From the NCBI GenBank assembly GCA_964608025.1, contig CAZSLO010000011.1:1-31701 (forward strand): DNA of 31,701 nt. Reading direction: 5' to 3'. The DNA is from CAZSLO01 sp964608025. GTDB taxonomy: Bacteria > Chloroflexota > Dehalococcoidia > Lucifugimonadales > CAJWER01. Position 1 is the stretch's first letter, and the number at the start of each line of letters is the position of its first letter. Below are positions 10,301 through 19,400 of this stretch, one piece after another. The translations under genes and the position numbers were made by a program. The notes beneath the pieces were generated by a model. It was not told the DNA's origin. It was given only the letters and a program-made list of their open reading frames with translations, and searched no databases.

Positions 10301-10732
10301 GAGGCGGGTTGGCGGGCGTTATTGCTCGGCGCCTTCGTGACAGTTTTACTGTTGAGTTGCCTCGGATTTCTTATACATGTCTATTTTTCTTTTAGAGAAC
10401 GTGAACATCAATTCGCTATCCTGAGGTCTATCGGATTGTCTATGCGCCAATTGCTAGCGATAGTGTGGTTAGAGCAGGCTGTACTTGTTTTGGGAGGGAT
10501 GTCTTTAGGAACCTGGATAGGAACCAAGATGGTAGGGACAATTTTACCGTTCATGGGGCATGATGATCTTGGATACCAATTGCTCCCGCCTTTCGTTGTT
10601 CAAGTGGATTGGTCATCGCTGGCACTGGCCTATGCCCTCATAGCCGCAGTTTTTGGGATGATTATAGTCGGTATGGTCTGGCTGGTATATCGTATTTCCA
10701 TACACCGGGCATTGCGTATTGAAGGCTTGTAG
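7352..10732 (+). CDS. Giant FtsX-like ABC transporter permease, B-type (B1)
   Basis: This 1126-residue permease is paired with A1. The frame is open back to an ATG at 7259 inside the upstream gene, but a GTG at 7352 overlaps the upstream TGA as GTGA. It gives a short cytoplasmic N-terminus before the first helix, matching paralog B2, so I chose it. Order: membrane helix near 32-50, extracytoplasmic domain, FtsX helices from about 320 (with ERQRGEIVLLRSRGA after the first), FQRRYLD near 464, SRNPTQY near 550, second extracytoplasmic region, and a C-terminal FtsX block from about 980 to 1120. Shared signatures with the other three permeases include WIRDDFSD and DPLAEAGWRALL. It likely forms a heterodimer with A1 on an ATPase encoded elsewhere; that partnership is inferred from gene order. 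Confidence 0.88.
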   Translation: MIKLNTKDLTRLFALVPIAAKRGLVDWQTRIPLTIGLVLASVTMASTTIYYDSVSNLAFRHELTKHEDGELDILAVYSDHPTSRREYETVTRVADRQFDLRLSGILGGRVRATKTSTLALAATGNEDAAGTDDQRIYFATTPRLYEHAEILPGGSRPRFPELPGENEHLVIDGLVPVSVAEAFGIGIGDTFSAVPYGESDIPFARVNITGLLAPRANGTIFWQLYDHVLQAGTYLTVATVPVFVEEDTYFEILGPAFGHLNSTYGWLLDVDPQRIPVNNKDRIAREIELTQEWINSAVGDYQLSTHLLSIFDRYDERLLFTKIPMLVFLVLTAIVVLYYVGTLSSLIIERQRGEIVLLRSRGATSQDALVVFAIEGAIMAFIATLLGPFIAATGIGFLGTTPAFSDLSGGDFLKTNITLVAYTLSGMGGILGLIAIIIGSRQALRASITGQRQQISRPPTLPAFQRRYLDVMLLVVVVVLFRQLSEQGSILATGMFGDKTINYVLLATPALGLVAIGMVLLRLFPLTMGIISRLLSRYSSAGLALGLWQISRNPTQYARISLLLILMAGLGVVAASFVATLERNFEERLLYSTGSDIRIEGLKVDTNIPRSDTKWSYEQVPGVNQATSVYRGQGRDATMPQRGLITLLAVEHDNFSDVAWIRDDFSDKPMDEMLRTLRLETLFGIPLPESAASLDVRFMAERPDPSLRLMARIRDSNNRYHSYTLGPLARMDFLDNVDGPEWLLGSTSFFNPGKWWKEPLTLISIGIHADSHANPMQRGSILIDHISSGRLDVFKSDQGFKDIRVLTEVIEPFNDLNGWSVMRLNPGTRNDQLSGSGEIRFSWGGTDAMISHGLLPGETVPPIPVLASDGLLKSGGYRLGERFDITIAGRTVPLELVDSVAMFPTLNPRTDRFVVADLGAFVHYTNLDPLEDELQANEVWLSVDPDHQNRTGLGARLYERPFKVDLVQELDNLTGESDVDPLAEAGWRALLLGAFVTVLLLSCLGFLIHVYFSFREREHQFAILRSIGLSMRQLLAIVWLEQAVLVLGGMSLGTWIGTKMVGTILPFMGHDDLGYQLLPPFVVQVDWSSLALAYALIAAVFGMIIVGMVWLVYRISIHRALRIEGL

Positions 10733-10860
10733 ATATTCGTGATTGTTAAGCGTTCAAGCTTTTGGAAATAAGATCTAAAGCTAATAGAAGACACCCATCT
10801 GGTCCAAAATTAGGGGCTTTCCGGATCCTGGTTCTGATAACTAGGGATTCTTGTTTCCAA

Positions 10861-11292
10861 CTACCCCTGACAGGATTCTGAGTTGGTTACGACAGCAGTG
10901 GCAGAGATTTCGACTAGCGCGTTGCCGAGACCAAGTGAAGCCACGTTTACCAATGTTGAACAGGGATATTTATTATCAGGATAAATGGACTTGAATACGT
11001 CAACACGTGTTTCAAGGAAAGGGTTTACGGAATCTTTGCCTACTAAATATATCGTGAACTCTGTCACATCTTCGAAACTGGCCCCAGCTTCATTTAGAAC
11101 ATTGCCCAAGTTTTTGAAGACTTGATGAGTTTGAGTGGAAACATCATCCTCTCCAACCAGATTACCTTCACGGTCACCGGCAGTCTGACCAGATATGAAA
11201 ACTAAATCACCCCTCGGCACTATTGTTGCAAGGGAATATAGGCCGCGGGTGGGTGCTATTTCAGGGTGGCTAGTGACGTGGCGAATATTCAA
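10861..11292 (-). CDS. RidA/YjgF/UK114 family protein
   Basis: This small 143-residue cytoplasmic protein has the normal length and sequence pattern of the RidA family (LVFISGQTAGDREGN in the middle and ALVEISATAVV at the end). Well-studied members deaminate reactive enamine/imine intermediates and use an arginine in the segment before the last strand. Here that segment reads YPCSTLVNVA, with serine (about 112) where the arginine should be, so classical imine deaminase activity is doubtful. The start is a TTG at 11292, supported by AGGAGA 9 bases upstream. It lies between the two permease pairs, on the opposite strand, next to an MDR dehydrogenase. It may belong to one of the Rid subgroups without deaminase activity. 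Confidence 0.9.
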   Translation of the reverse strand: MNIRHVTSHPEIAPTRGLYSLATIVPRGDLVFISGQTAGDREGNLVGEDDVSTQTHQVFKNLGNVLNEAGASFEDVTEFTIYLVGKDSVNPFLETRVDVFKSIYPDNKYPCSTLVNVASLGLGNALVEISATAVVTNSESCQG

Positions 11293-11431
11293 CAGTTTGA
11301 TTCTCCTAAACTATTTGTTGGTTATCGAACATATTGATCGTAAGTTCCAATCGATATAGGTTTATTGGCCAAAGTTCTAGTCTTATAAATTCAGAATATA
11401 AGTGATTTTATTCCGTCTTCGATAGTAGGTG

Positions 11432-12409
11432 TCAGTCCCATTCGATTATCACTCCCAGTGCTTGGTCAGGATTTTCATACAAGAAATGATAAGCATCCGG
11501 AGTTTGCTCCCACAGGAAACGTTGTGTGATTAAAGGGGATACTTTTAGTCTGCCATCAGTCAACATCTCAGCCGTGTCGTTCATATCCATGTCGCTGGGT
11601 CCGCCAGGAGAATTCCAGTAGCCACCAATCATTTGCTTATTCATCATGAGGCTCGACTCCAACTGGAGAGGCTTCCCCTGGTATAGGGCAATTAAATGGA
11701 CAACCCCGTCCTTTTTTACCATTCGCATTGTTTGTTCAAATGAATTTATTCCAGCGAATCCCCCGACACACTCGACTACTACATCGGCACCTCTGCCGTT
11801 GGTAAGGTCCATTACCGCCTCGACGGGATCTACATCGGAAACGTTGATTATTTCGTCAGATCCAGATTTCCTAGAAATATCGAGTCTGAAATCGTAAGCA
11901 TCAGTTGTTATAACGCATCCTGGATTGCGTTGGCGAACAGCTTGCGAATAGAGGTTGCCGACTAGTCCTTGGCCCTGAACCACCACTGTATCACCAGGCT
12001 TGATAGGAGTCGCCCTAGACCAGGCTACACCTCCAGCAGCAAGTGGCAGAAATGTAGCGGCATCGAAATCTATGTCGGTTGGAAGAATTGATACCTTGGG
12101 GTTGCGGTCACCACTACCACCTCCTTGTGTGTATTGGGCATGTGGTCCCATTACCATTACCCGCTGGCATTTACTGAAACCCTTTGCATTAGGGCCAGTC
12201 TCGATAATTTCCCCAGCGTCCGAATATCCCATCATATATGGTGGCAAAGCTTCTTTAGCTACATATCTTTTGAAGAGTTCCGAGCCTCGGCTTATTAGGC
12301 TGCGGTTCACCTTCACAACTATCCCATCCTCTCTTGCCTTCGGTATATTTGTCTCAACCATTTGGACGTTGCCAAATCCTTCTAGTTTTTCCAATTGTTT
12401 CATCTTCAT
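11432..12409 (-). CDS. Medium-chain dehydrogenase/reductase (MDR), zinc-less type
   Basis: This 325-residue protein has an N-terminal GroES-like fold and a Rossmann domain with GQGLVG at about 146-151, followed by a typical VVECVGG at 211-217. Where zinc alcohol dehydrogenases carry the catalytic Cys-Gly-x-Asp, it reads ISRGSE (39-44), and I see no four-cysteine structural zinc lobe. It therefore looks like a zinc-independent or reassigned MDR, similar in this motif to BchC-like and related reductases. The frame is open to an ATG at 12502, but AAGGAG lies 9 bases before the ATG at 12409, which I chose. It is co-directional with the RidA-family gene 139 bases downstream, possibly one transcript. 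Substrate unknown. Confidence 0.88.
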   Translation of the reverse strand: MKMKQLEKLEGFGNVQMVETNIPKAREDGIVVKVNRSLISRGSELFKRYVAKEALPPYMMGYSDAGEIIETGPNAKGFSKCQRVMVMGPHAQYTQGGGSGDRNPKVSILPTDIDFDAATFLPLAAGGVAWSRATPIKPGDTVVVQGQGLVGNLYSQAVRQRNPGCVITTDAYDFRLDISRKSGSDEIINVSDVDPVEAVMDLTNGRGADVVVECVGGFAGINSFEQTMRMVKKDGVVHLIALYQGKPLQLESSLMMNKQMIGGYWNSPGGPSDMDMNDTAEMLTDGRLKVSPLITQRFLWEQTPDAYHFLYENPDQALGVIIEWD

Positions 12410-12551
12410 GATCGATGTCTCCTTATAAGTGGTAAGAGTCGGGTTTTGATCTTCGTATTCGATTTGATAGAGCCCAGGTCTGGGAGCGGCGCATGCTATC
12501 ATATCCCTAGGTTGGTTTACGGAAAATACTTGCCCTATATGAAAGTCAGTG

Positions 12552-12581
12552 AGGACTCATCGCTATCATTCTTTGAGTCCT
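12552..12581. promoter_or_regulatory. Inverted repeat / stem-loop in divergent region
   Basis: AGGACTCA at 12552-12559 and TGAGTCCT at 12574-12581 form a perfect 8-base inverted repeat with a 14-base spacer. It lies between the divergent MDR and permease A2 genes. It could be an operator with two half-sites or an RNA hairpin. On the plus strand it is followed by GATTTTC, a weak T-run, but a terminator is not expected between divergent genes. Confidence 0.3.
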
Positions 12582-12605
12582 GATTTTCTAACTGTGTATG
12601 TTGAT

Positions 12606-12616
12606 TTGTTCAACAA
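12606..12616. promoter_or_regulatory. Short palindrome upstream of permease A2
   Basis: TTGTT and AACAA flank a single central C (TTGTTCAACAA), 50 bases upstream of the TTG start of permease A2. It is a possible operator for this gene or the divergent MDR gene. No regulator gene is adjacent, so this rests only on symmetry and position. Confidence 0.25.
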
Positions 12617-12666
12617 CGGTGTGATTTCAAACGTCACAATAATGTATATGCAGAATCTAGTTTAAA

Positions 12667-15600
12667 TTGATAGATCTTATCATCAGTCGATTGAGGGCCA
12701 GTTGGCGGCTAGTGACAGCTGTGTTTGTCGGTGTCACCGTAGCAAGCAGCCTAGCCGCAGGTGCGCCGGTATATCTCAAGACCCTAGACCGGATGAGTCT
12801 CGATACCGCGGTTGATCGGGCACCTGCTCACTTTCTTCGGCTACGGATCCACGTACCTTTCATACCACTCAAAAATAAAAATCTCGATGTCACTGACGAG
12901 GATTTTTCCAAGGTTCTAGGAACTAATCTCAGGGATATAAGTGGTGAGGTAGTTCGTCATCTCCGTACTGACCCACTTTTCATCGGGGTTCCAGAATTTC
13001 CTCTACCCAAGTCTCAACCTCCAGAAGATGCTCCGAAGGGTTACTTCCAGGTCCTTTCCGATCTCGATAAACATATTGAAGTTGTCCAAGGTCGATTCGC
13101 AAGTGACAGGATCGATCAACTAGATAATGGCGTGTTAATTGAAGGTATAGTGGCATCCCGATTGGGACGTTTTTTTAGTATCCGTCCCGGTCATATCGTG
13201 GAACTGGCTAGATCTGTAGAACAGACTGAGAGGATTTTCGTGAGGATAACAGGTTTCATAGAGCCTGTTGATCCGGGCGATCCATATTGGCCGTTCGGGT
13301 CTAGCCTTTTTAGGCTCACATCTAGTGCCGACGATAATGCATTCCAACTGGATCGTACTCTAGGCACTGATGCGGAGGCGGCCCAGTTATTGGAAGATGC
13401 AGAAGTACAGACCCAACTCGGAATATTTGTCTCTCAGGAATCATTGCTTGGGTCAGTCGGCCAGATTCTATCTTCCCCGTTTGGCACAGTGGATTACTAC
13501 GTTGGTGTGGACAAACATGCATTGAAACAATGGGATCCTGACCAGATAGAGGAACGTGTTCAGGGATTTGAAAAAGAACTTTCAGATGTTCTCGTCGGAT
13601 CTTCAAGTTTTACAGGTCTATCTGATGTGTTGGAAGAATTCAAAAATAGGAGTTTCTTTTCATCCATACCGCTTTTACTACTTTTGGCCGTGATGCTTTT
13701 GGCAGTGCTCTATTATCTCTACATGATGGTCAATTATCTTGTAGAGAGTCGAGCAGATGATGTTGCTTCTCTTAGGACCAGAGGCACAAGCTTAGGACAG
13801 CTTTCCCGCATATATTCGTTTGAGGGTCTAGTGTTGGTAGCTATACCCGCTATAGTAGCGCCCTTCCTTGTAATGGGTTTCGTGATGATATCTGGACGCT
13901 TACCGTACTTTACTGAGTTCACATCTGGGGGCCTACTTCCAGTCAAGTTAACCTTTACTCCGTTCTTGGTTGCATGGGCCACCGCTTTACTCTGCCTTGC
14001 CATATTTGTAATACCTGGTGTGTTTGGCGGACGAACAGGACTGATTGCACAAAAACTGAGATTGGCTCGCCCGCCAGCACTTCCACTTTTTCAAAGACAC
14101 TACCTTGACATAGGGCTCCTGGTAATAGGTGGTTTACTTTTTTGGGAGATACAGGCACGTGGACATTTGGCTTCAGGTGGTATATTCAAAGATGTTCAGG
14201 TCAATGAAGCTCTGCTAGTAGCTCCAGTTCTTGTACTTGCCGTAGTGGGACTCCTTTTCATGAGGATTTTCCCGCTTTTAATTAGATTTGCGAGTGGTGA
14301 ATCTCTTGCCTTTTTGAACATATGGACAACCGCGTCATTTACAGTATTTGTCGTAGGTACGGTGGTTAATGAAATCAGGCTTGAATACACATTCGATTGG
14401 GCTTCAGTTGTTGCGGTCGCATTGGGATTCGCGGTGGCGTATTTAGTTTGGAGGAGTGCCAATAGGCCTTTGACTAAGGGGATTGCTCTCATTGCCGAGA
14501 TTCTATTCCTTGGAGTGTTGTTGTGGATAGAACCTCTTTCCTCTGAAAATACTATGTTCCTTCCCATGGTATTGCTCGCAGCTGTTATCCCTTTACAGAT
14601 CGCTCATATTGGATTCAAGCTGATGGCAAAAGTAGCGCCGATTGGATTCTCCATGACACTTCTTCGCATGTCCCGCAATCCTCTTCAATACACATGGATG
14701 ATGTTGTTATTAGTTATGCTTACCGGTCTTGGAGTCTTATCTACCACGGCTGGCGCTACGCTTGGAGTTAGCCAGGAAGAGCAAATCTTGTACGATCTTG
14801 CGACTGATATACATGTGACAAGGATAGAAGTCCCACAAGGAATGGGTCACCGAGATTACAAGGATTACCTAAAAGCCATTCCTGAAATCGAAAATGTCGC
14901 GTTAGGCCACAGAACATTGGGGGAGATCGGAGCCACTTCTGCAAGGGAACAGTTTCCTTTCCTGGCTCTCGAATCTGAATCATTCTCGAAGGTGGCTTGG
15001 TTCAGGGAAGATTTTTCGGATAGATCACTTCCCGATCTAATGTCGAATCTCCGAACCGGTGCCATACCCATTCCTCTGACTATACCTGAAGGAGCTTCTG
15101 GTCTAGGTGTATGGGTTAGGTCAGAGAAATCTTTCCCTTCAATCTTTGCGATGATGTCCGTTGAAGCCAACAACGGCATAATAGAGACGCTAAACTTAGG
15201 ATCTATCGAGGAAGTTGGTTGGCAATTGCTCTCAACTGGCATACCTAGGGAAATGGAACACCCTATTGAGATATTGTCTTTCCAGATATTCGAATTCGTA
15301 TACGGTCCTTCCGGTAATCCTGGAGCAATATTAGTCGATAATATCTATGCTGCTATGCCTGATGCGGATCCCATAGTTCTTGAGGATTTTGAAAATCAGG
15401 TGAATTGGTCCCCATTCAAGACGAGCCTTTCTGCAAGCGACAGTGTAGAAGTAGCCATTGATAGTACCTTTCCAGGACAACGAGCCTTGCTATACCGGTT
15501 TAGTAAGGATACGGATTTTGGTATGAGGGGAATCCACAGGCTTTCCGAAAGTGGGAGGATTCCAGTTTTAATAAACAGGCAATTTGCCGATTCAACAGGA

Positions 15601-16344
15601 GTATCAATAGGAGATTCCTTCGTGGTGACTATCTCTAGTCGTAGGTTTCCAGTGGTAGTCCGTGATGTTGTTGATTATTTCCCGACTCTAGTGCCAGAAG
15701 GCGTGGGTTTCATGCTAGGAGAAATGGACACATTCCTCCGATACATAAACATGATTGGCCCTGGCCTTCGCTTTACACCGACTGAAATTTTTGCGTCGAC
15801 AGTATCGGAAGGTGAAGCCGGTGCTATCAATGGAATGCGGGGCATGGATATTACACCAGATCAGATAGAAAGTATGGGACAGCGATTAGCGAACACCCGT
15901 GTGGATCCATTAGTGATTGCCGGTTGGAAGCTAATGGTATTGGTTTCAGTAGGACTTATTATCTTACTGGCCGGCACAGCTTACGGTGTATATCTCATAG
16001 TTTTTACAACACGTGGGCGTAATGAATTAGGCACTTTGCAAACTATGGGGTTAACTAAGACCCAGTTGATTGCGCTATTAGGTCTGGAACATATAGCTAT
16101 CGTGATTATAGGTATTTCCCTAGGCAGTTGGGCCGGTTTTCAAATGAGCCGGATAATGATATCTGCATTATCTGTTACAGAGACAGGAGATCCCGTAATA
16201 CCTCCATTCGTGATCGATACGCAATGGATTTTCATGGCTCCTATTTACGCGACTTTAGGTGGACTTATCCTATTTGCATTGCTGGTGGTTTATCGGACAG
16301 TCACGAGTATGAGGCTGAGTGAGGTCTCGAGAATGGAGGTTTAG
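12667..16344 (+). CDS. Giant FtsX-like ABC transporter permease, A-type (A2)
   Basis: This 1225-residue paralog of A1 has an N-terminal helix at about 14-36, a large extracytoplasmic domain, an FtsX block from about 328, FQRHYLDIG near 475, a long multi-helix insertion, SRNPLQY near 668, a second extracytoplasmic region containing WFREDFSD and VRDVVDYFPTL, and a C-terminal FtsX block at about 1080-1220. An in-frame TAG at 12658 limits the start to the TTG at 12667 or a second TTG at 12691. The first gives an N-terminus comparable to A1. There is no clear ribosome binding site. It is followed 66 bases later by B2, with a hairpin at its stop codon. No ATPase domain. Transported substrate unknown. 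Confidence 0.87.
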   Translation: MIDLIISRLRASWRLVTAVFVGVTVASSLAAGAPVYLKTLDRMSLDTAVDRAPAHFLRLRIHVPFIPLKNKNLDVTDEDFSKVLGTNLRDISGEVVRHLRTDPLFIGVPEFPLPKSQPPEDAPKGYFQVLSDLDKHIEVVQGRFASDRIDQLDNGVLIEGIVASRLGRFFSIRPGHIVELARSVEQTERIFVRITGFIEPVDPGDPYWPFGSSLFRLTSSADDNAFQLDRTLGTDAEAAQLLEDAEVQTQLGIFVSQESLLGSVGQILSSPFGTVDYYVGVDKHALKQWDPDQIEERVQGFEKELSDVLVGSSSFTGLSDVLEEFKNRSFFSSIPLLLLLAVMLLAVLYYLYMMVNYLVESRADDVASLRTRGTSLGQLSRIYSFEGLVLVAIPAIVAPFLVMGFVMISGRLPYFTEFTSGGLLPVKLTFTPFLVAWATALLCLAIFVIPGVFGGRTGLIAQKLRLARPPALPLFQRHYLDIGLLVIGGLLFWEIQARGHLASGGIFKDVQVNEALLVAPVLVLAVVGLLFMRIFPLLIRFASGESLAFLNIWTTASFTVFVVGTVVNEIRLEYTFDWASVVAVALGFAVAYLVWRSANRPLTKGIALIAEILFLGVLLWIEPLSSENTMFLPMVLLAAVIPLQIAHIGFKLMAKVAPIGFSMTLLRMSRNPLQYTWMMLLLVMLTGLGVLSTTAGATLGVSQEEQILYDLATDIHVTRIEVPQGMGHRDYKDYLKAIPEIENVALGHRTLGEIGATSAREQFPFLALESESFSKVAWFREDFSDRSLPDLMSNLRTGAIPIPLTIPEGASGLGVWVRSEKSFPSIFAMMSVEANNGIIETLNLGSIEEVGWQLLSTGIPREMEHPIEILSFQIFEFVYGPSGNPGAILVDNIYAAMPDADPIVLEDFENQVNWSPFKTSLSASDSVEVAIDSTFPGQRALLYRFSKDTDFGMRGIHRLSESGRIPVLINRQFADSTGVSIGDSFVVTISSRRFPVVVRDVVDYFPTLVPEGVGFMLGEMDTFLRYINMIGPGLRFTPTEIFASTVSEGEAGAINGMRGMDITPDQIESMGQRLANTRVDPLVIAGWKLMVLVSVGLIILLAGTAYGVYLIVFTTRGRNELGTLQTMGLTKTQLIALLGLEHIAIVIIGISLGSWAGFQMSRIMISALSVTETGDPVIPPFVIDTQWIFMAPIYATLGGLILFALLVVYRTVTSMRLSEVSRMEV

Positions 16345-16364
16345 GGTATGCGTAAATACCCTAA
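16341..16364 (+). other. Stem-loop spanning the stop codon of A2
   Basis: TTAGGGTAT (16341-16349) and ATACCCTAA (16356-16364) form a perfect 9-base stem with a 6-base loop. The A2 stop codon lies in the left arm. No T-run follows, so it is not a typical intrinsic terminator. It could stabilise or process the A2-B2 message, or weaken read-through into B2. Confidence 0.5.
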
Positions 16365-16410
16365 TGTTATACATGTGTAGTTCCATATATTTAGGGAAGA
16401 TATTTCGCTC

Positions 16411-19400
16411 GTGGTAATGAATTCTAGACATCGTCCCTCCTCCCATTTGATGTCCACCTGGCAACTCGTGGCTCGGCGCACTGTTGCGCACTGGCGGCTA
16501 CTTTCTTCAGTGGTTGTTGGTGTGCTCTTAGCCTGCTCGATGATGGCAAGTACAGTTATCTATTTCGATGCTCTTAGGAATCTGGCACTCAAGTCTATCC
16601 TCGACAAGGTTCCAGAATCTGAAATCAATGTGATTCTTGTTACTGAAAAGGGTCCCACGAATCGTTCTGAATATACGACCGTTACTTCTATAGTTGTAGA
16701 TCAGATAAATCCATTAGTTGGATGGTTGGCTAAACGTATTGAACAGACTGGGAAATCATCGGTTTTTGCTTTAGCTAACCCAGATGACCCCGATAGTTTA
16801 TCTACTGCTTGGGATAGAGATGGACGTTCGAACTTTATTTTTATCAGGGATCTTGAAGATCACCTCCAGATACGTCGAGGAGGAAGATTTCCTCATCCCG
16901 GGATTTTGAATAGTCCGGATGAACCCCTGAGTTTCGAAGCACTTGTTCCAGCTGACCAAGCCGCATCATTCAATATTGCCGTTGGTGATCAAATTGCCGC
17001 GATTACAACTAGTGAGGGATCAAGTCCATTTGTATTGGTCACCGTATCAGGTTTGTTTGATTTGGCTCCCGGAGATGTTGCTTTAAGAGACCTAGATGAG
17101 AGAGTGATGCGACGAGGAACCCAGATCAATTTTAGGCCTTTACAATTCTATATCTCCGAAGATGTGTATCTTGATAACCTTGGGCCAGCTTTCCCAAAAC
17201 TAGATACTATTTACGCTTGGCACGTTGAGGTGGATAGGACGCGACTTAGTGCCAGGAATTCGTTGGAAGCCTTGGTTGGAATCACTCTCATGCGTAACCG
17301 ACTCGGATCCAGTCTGTTTGCGTTTGAACAGATCACTTCGATTGACAAAGCTCTTCGCGAATTTGAGCGCCGACATTTTTTCACTAAGCTCCCTATGCTA
17401 GTTGCGATAATACTGATAGTGATAGTCATCCTATACTACATCGTCATGGTTGCTTCATTAGTCGTGGCGAGACAGCGTAGTGAGATAGTTCTTCTCCGCA
17501 GTCGAGGAGCGAGTCCATATCAAATATTTTCTGTCTTCTTGCTCGAGGCAAGTACGATTTCATTAATCGCCGCTATTGCTGGTCCACTGATTGCAGTATC
17601 TGCAATAGGTTTGATCGGATACGCTCCAGCTTTCTCCGGTTTGACCGATGGATCGGCATTGCCCGCAACAATGTCTCCATCTTCCTTCGGACTTAGTGCT
17701 GTAGGTGGAATCCTTACATTGTGTGCCCTCACCATACCTGCTATCCAGGCCTCAAGGATCGGTGTTACTAGATATAGACAGGAATCATCTAGACCTATGC
17801 GCCAGTCATGGTTTCAACAATATTACCTGGATATTGCGATATTGATTGTGTCGATATTCATGTTCCGTCAACTATCAGAACAGGGATCTGTAGTAGCGAC
17901 TAATATTTTTGGAGATCGTGTTGTTGACCAGGTTTTGCTGGCTATGCCTGCCTTAGTCCTGTTGGCATCAGCGATGGTTTTGCTCAGGCTACTCCCTCTC
18001 ACGTTGTCATTAGCTAGCAGATTCATGGCGAAATGGCTACCGGCTGGACCAGTTCTTGGATTGTGGCAAATGGCTCGTAACCCGACACACTATGCTCGAC
18101 TGTCACTTTTATTGATACTCATGGCGGGGCTCGGTATTTTCGTGGCGAGTGTCGGGGGGACCCTTAAACTGAACTATCAGGAGAGGATTCTTTACAAGAC
18201 TGGTAGTGATATGCGGGTAGAAGGGATCATGTCTGGCCCTAGGGGTTTCACCACTTCTTTCATTGACCAATATAGGGAGATAGAAGGGATCACCGAGGCA
18301 ATGGGAGCTTATCGTGGAAGAGCCTTCGATCTGAGTCATACACCGGGTAGATCCGTCAGTATCCTCGGGATTGATACGGAGGATTTTCAGGAGGTTGCTT
18401 GGTATAGAGAGGATTTCGCGGATCTTTCTCTGCAAACCTTGCTAGATACACTATTTTACGAACAGATTCCCGAAGGTTTGGCGATTCCCCAAAATACGAC
18501 CCATATTAATGCAATAGTTAAAACAGACCGCCCTTATGAATCTCTGGAAATGATTCTCAGGGTGAGAGATGTCAATAACAGATACTTTTCCTATTCCTTC
18601 GGCAAGCTTGATTTTAATGATACAGATGAATACGGGAAAGAGAATCTTGAGGCCGATTGGACCACTATGTCAACGAGCTTACATGGAAAACGCTTAGACA
18701 CTAGTAGCCCGTGGTTATTGCCTGTACCACCATTACAGCTGGTTTCTATAGTGGTGAGCGAGCGTGACGATAGAAAAATGCTTGAATCCGGATGGATTTT
18801 GATAGACGAAATAACAGCTACTATCGATAACAGTGACGAAGTGACTCTGGATTCATTTGATGATGCTCAGAATTGGAGTGTTCTCACGACTACGCCCGAG
18901 TCTGTTTCGGACAAGATTTTGTATTCGAAAGGTATGGGAATGGAGAATGGTGATTCTGCTCTTTTCGCCTGGTCTAAAGGGAGGTCTATGACCAGTCGGG
19001 GTATATACCATGGCTCAACTGTGGCAGCTCTACCCGTTCTAGCAGGGCCTAAATTCCTGTCCGATTCAGGCCACGCTGTTGGGGACGAATTTGAAATCAC
19101 CGTGGGAGGTGGACAACTTCTTGTTCGTATAAACGGAACTGTGGATTATTTCCCAACACTTGATACCCTTACTGAGCGGTGGATTATTGCAGATCTAATG
19201 GCACTAGTGGCGCTATCTAACATAGAGGCTACTTTTGCTGAAATGGCTGTGCCAAATGAGGCATGGCTATCTATTGAAGAGGAATTTTCGGACAGAGTTG
19301 GACTAGCTGAATATCTCAAGACCAAAGGCATTCCGCCCGAAATTTTTACTAGCCCTGTAGTATATGATCAGAAAAGTCTACTGGACCTTACTCGTGTTGA

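Noticed and set aside
12620..12638. TGTGA and TCACA half-sites resembling a CRP/FNR-type site upstream of permease A2
   Set aside because: The spacer is 9 bases instead of the canonical 6, and no such regulator is encoded nearby.
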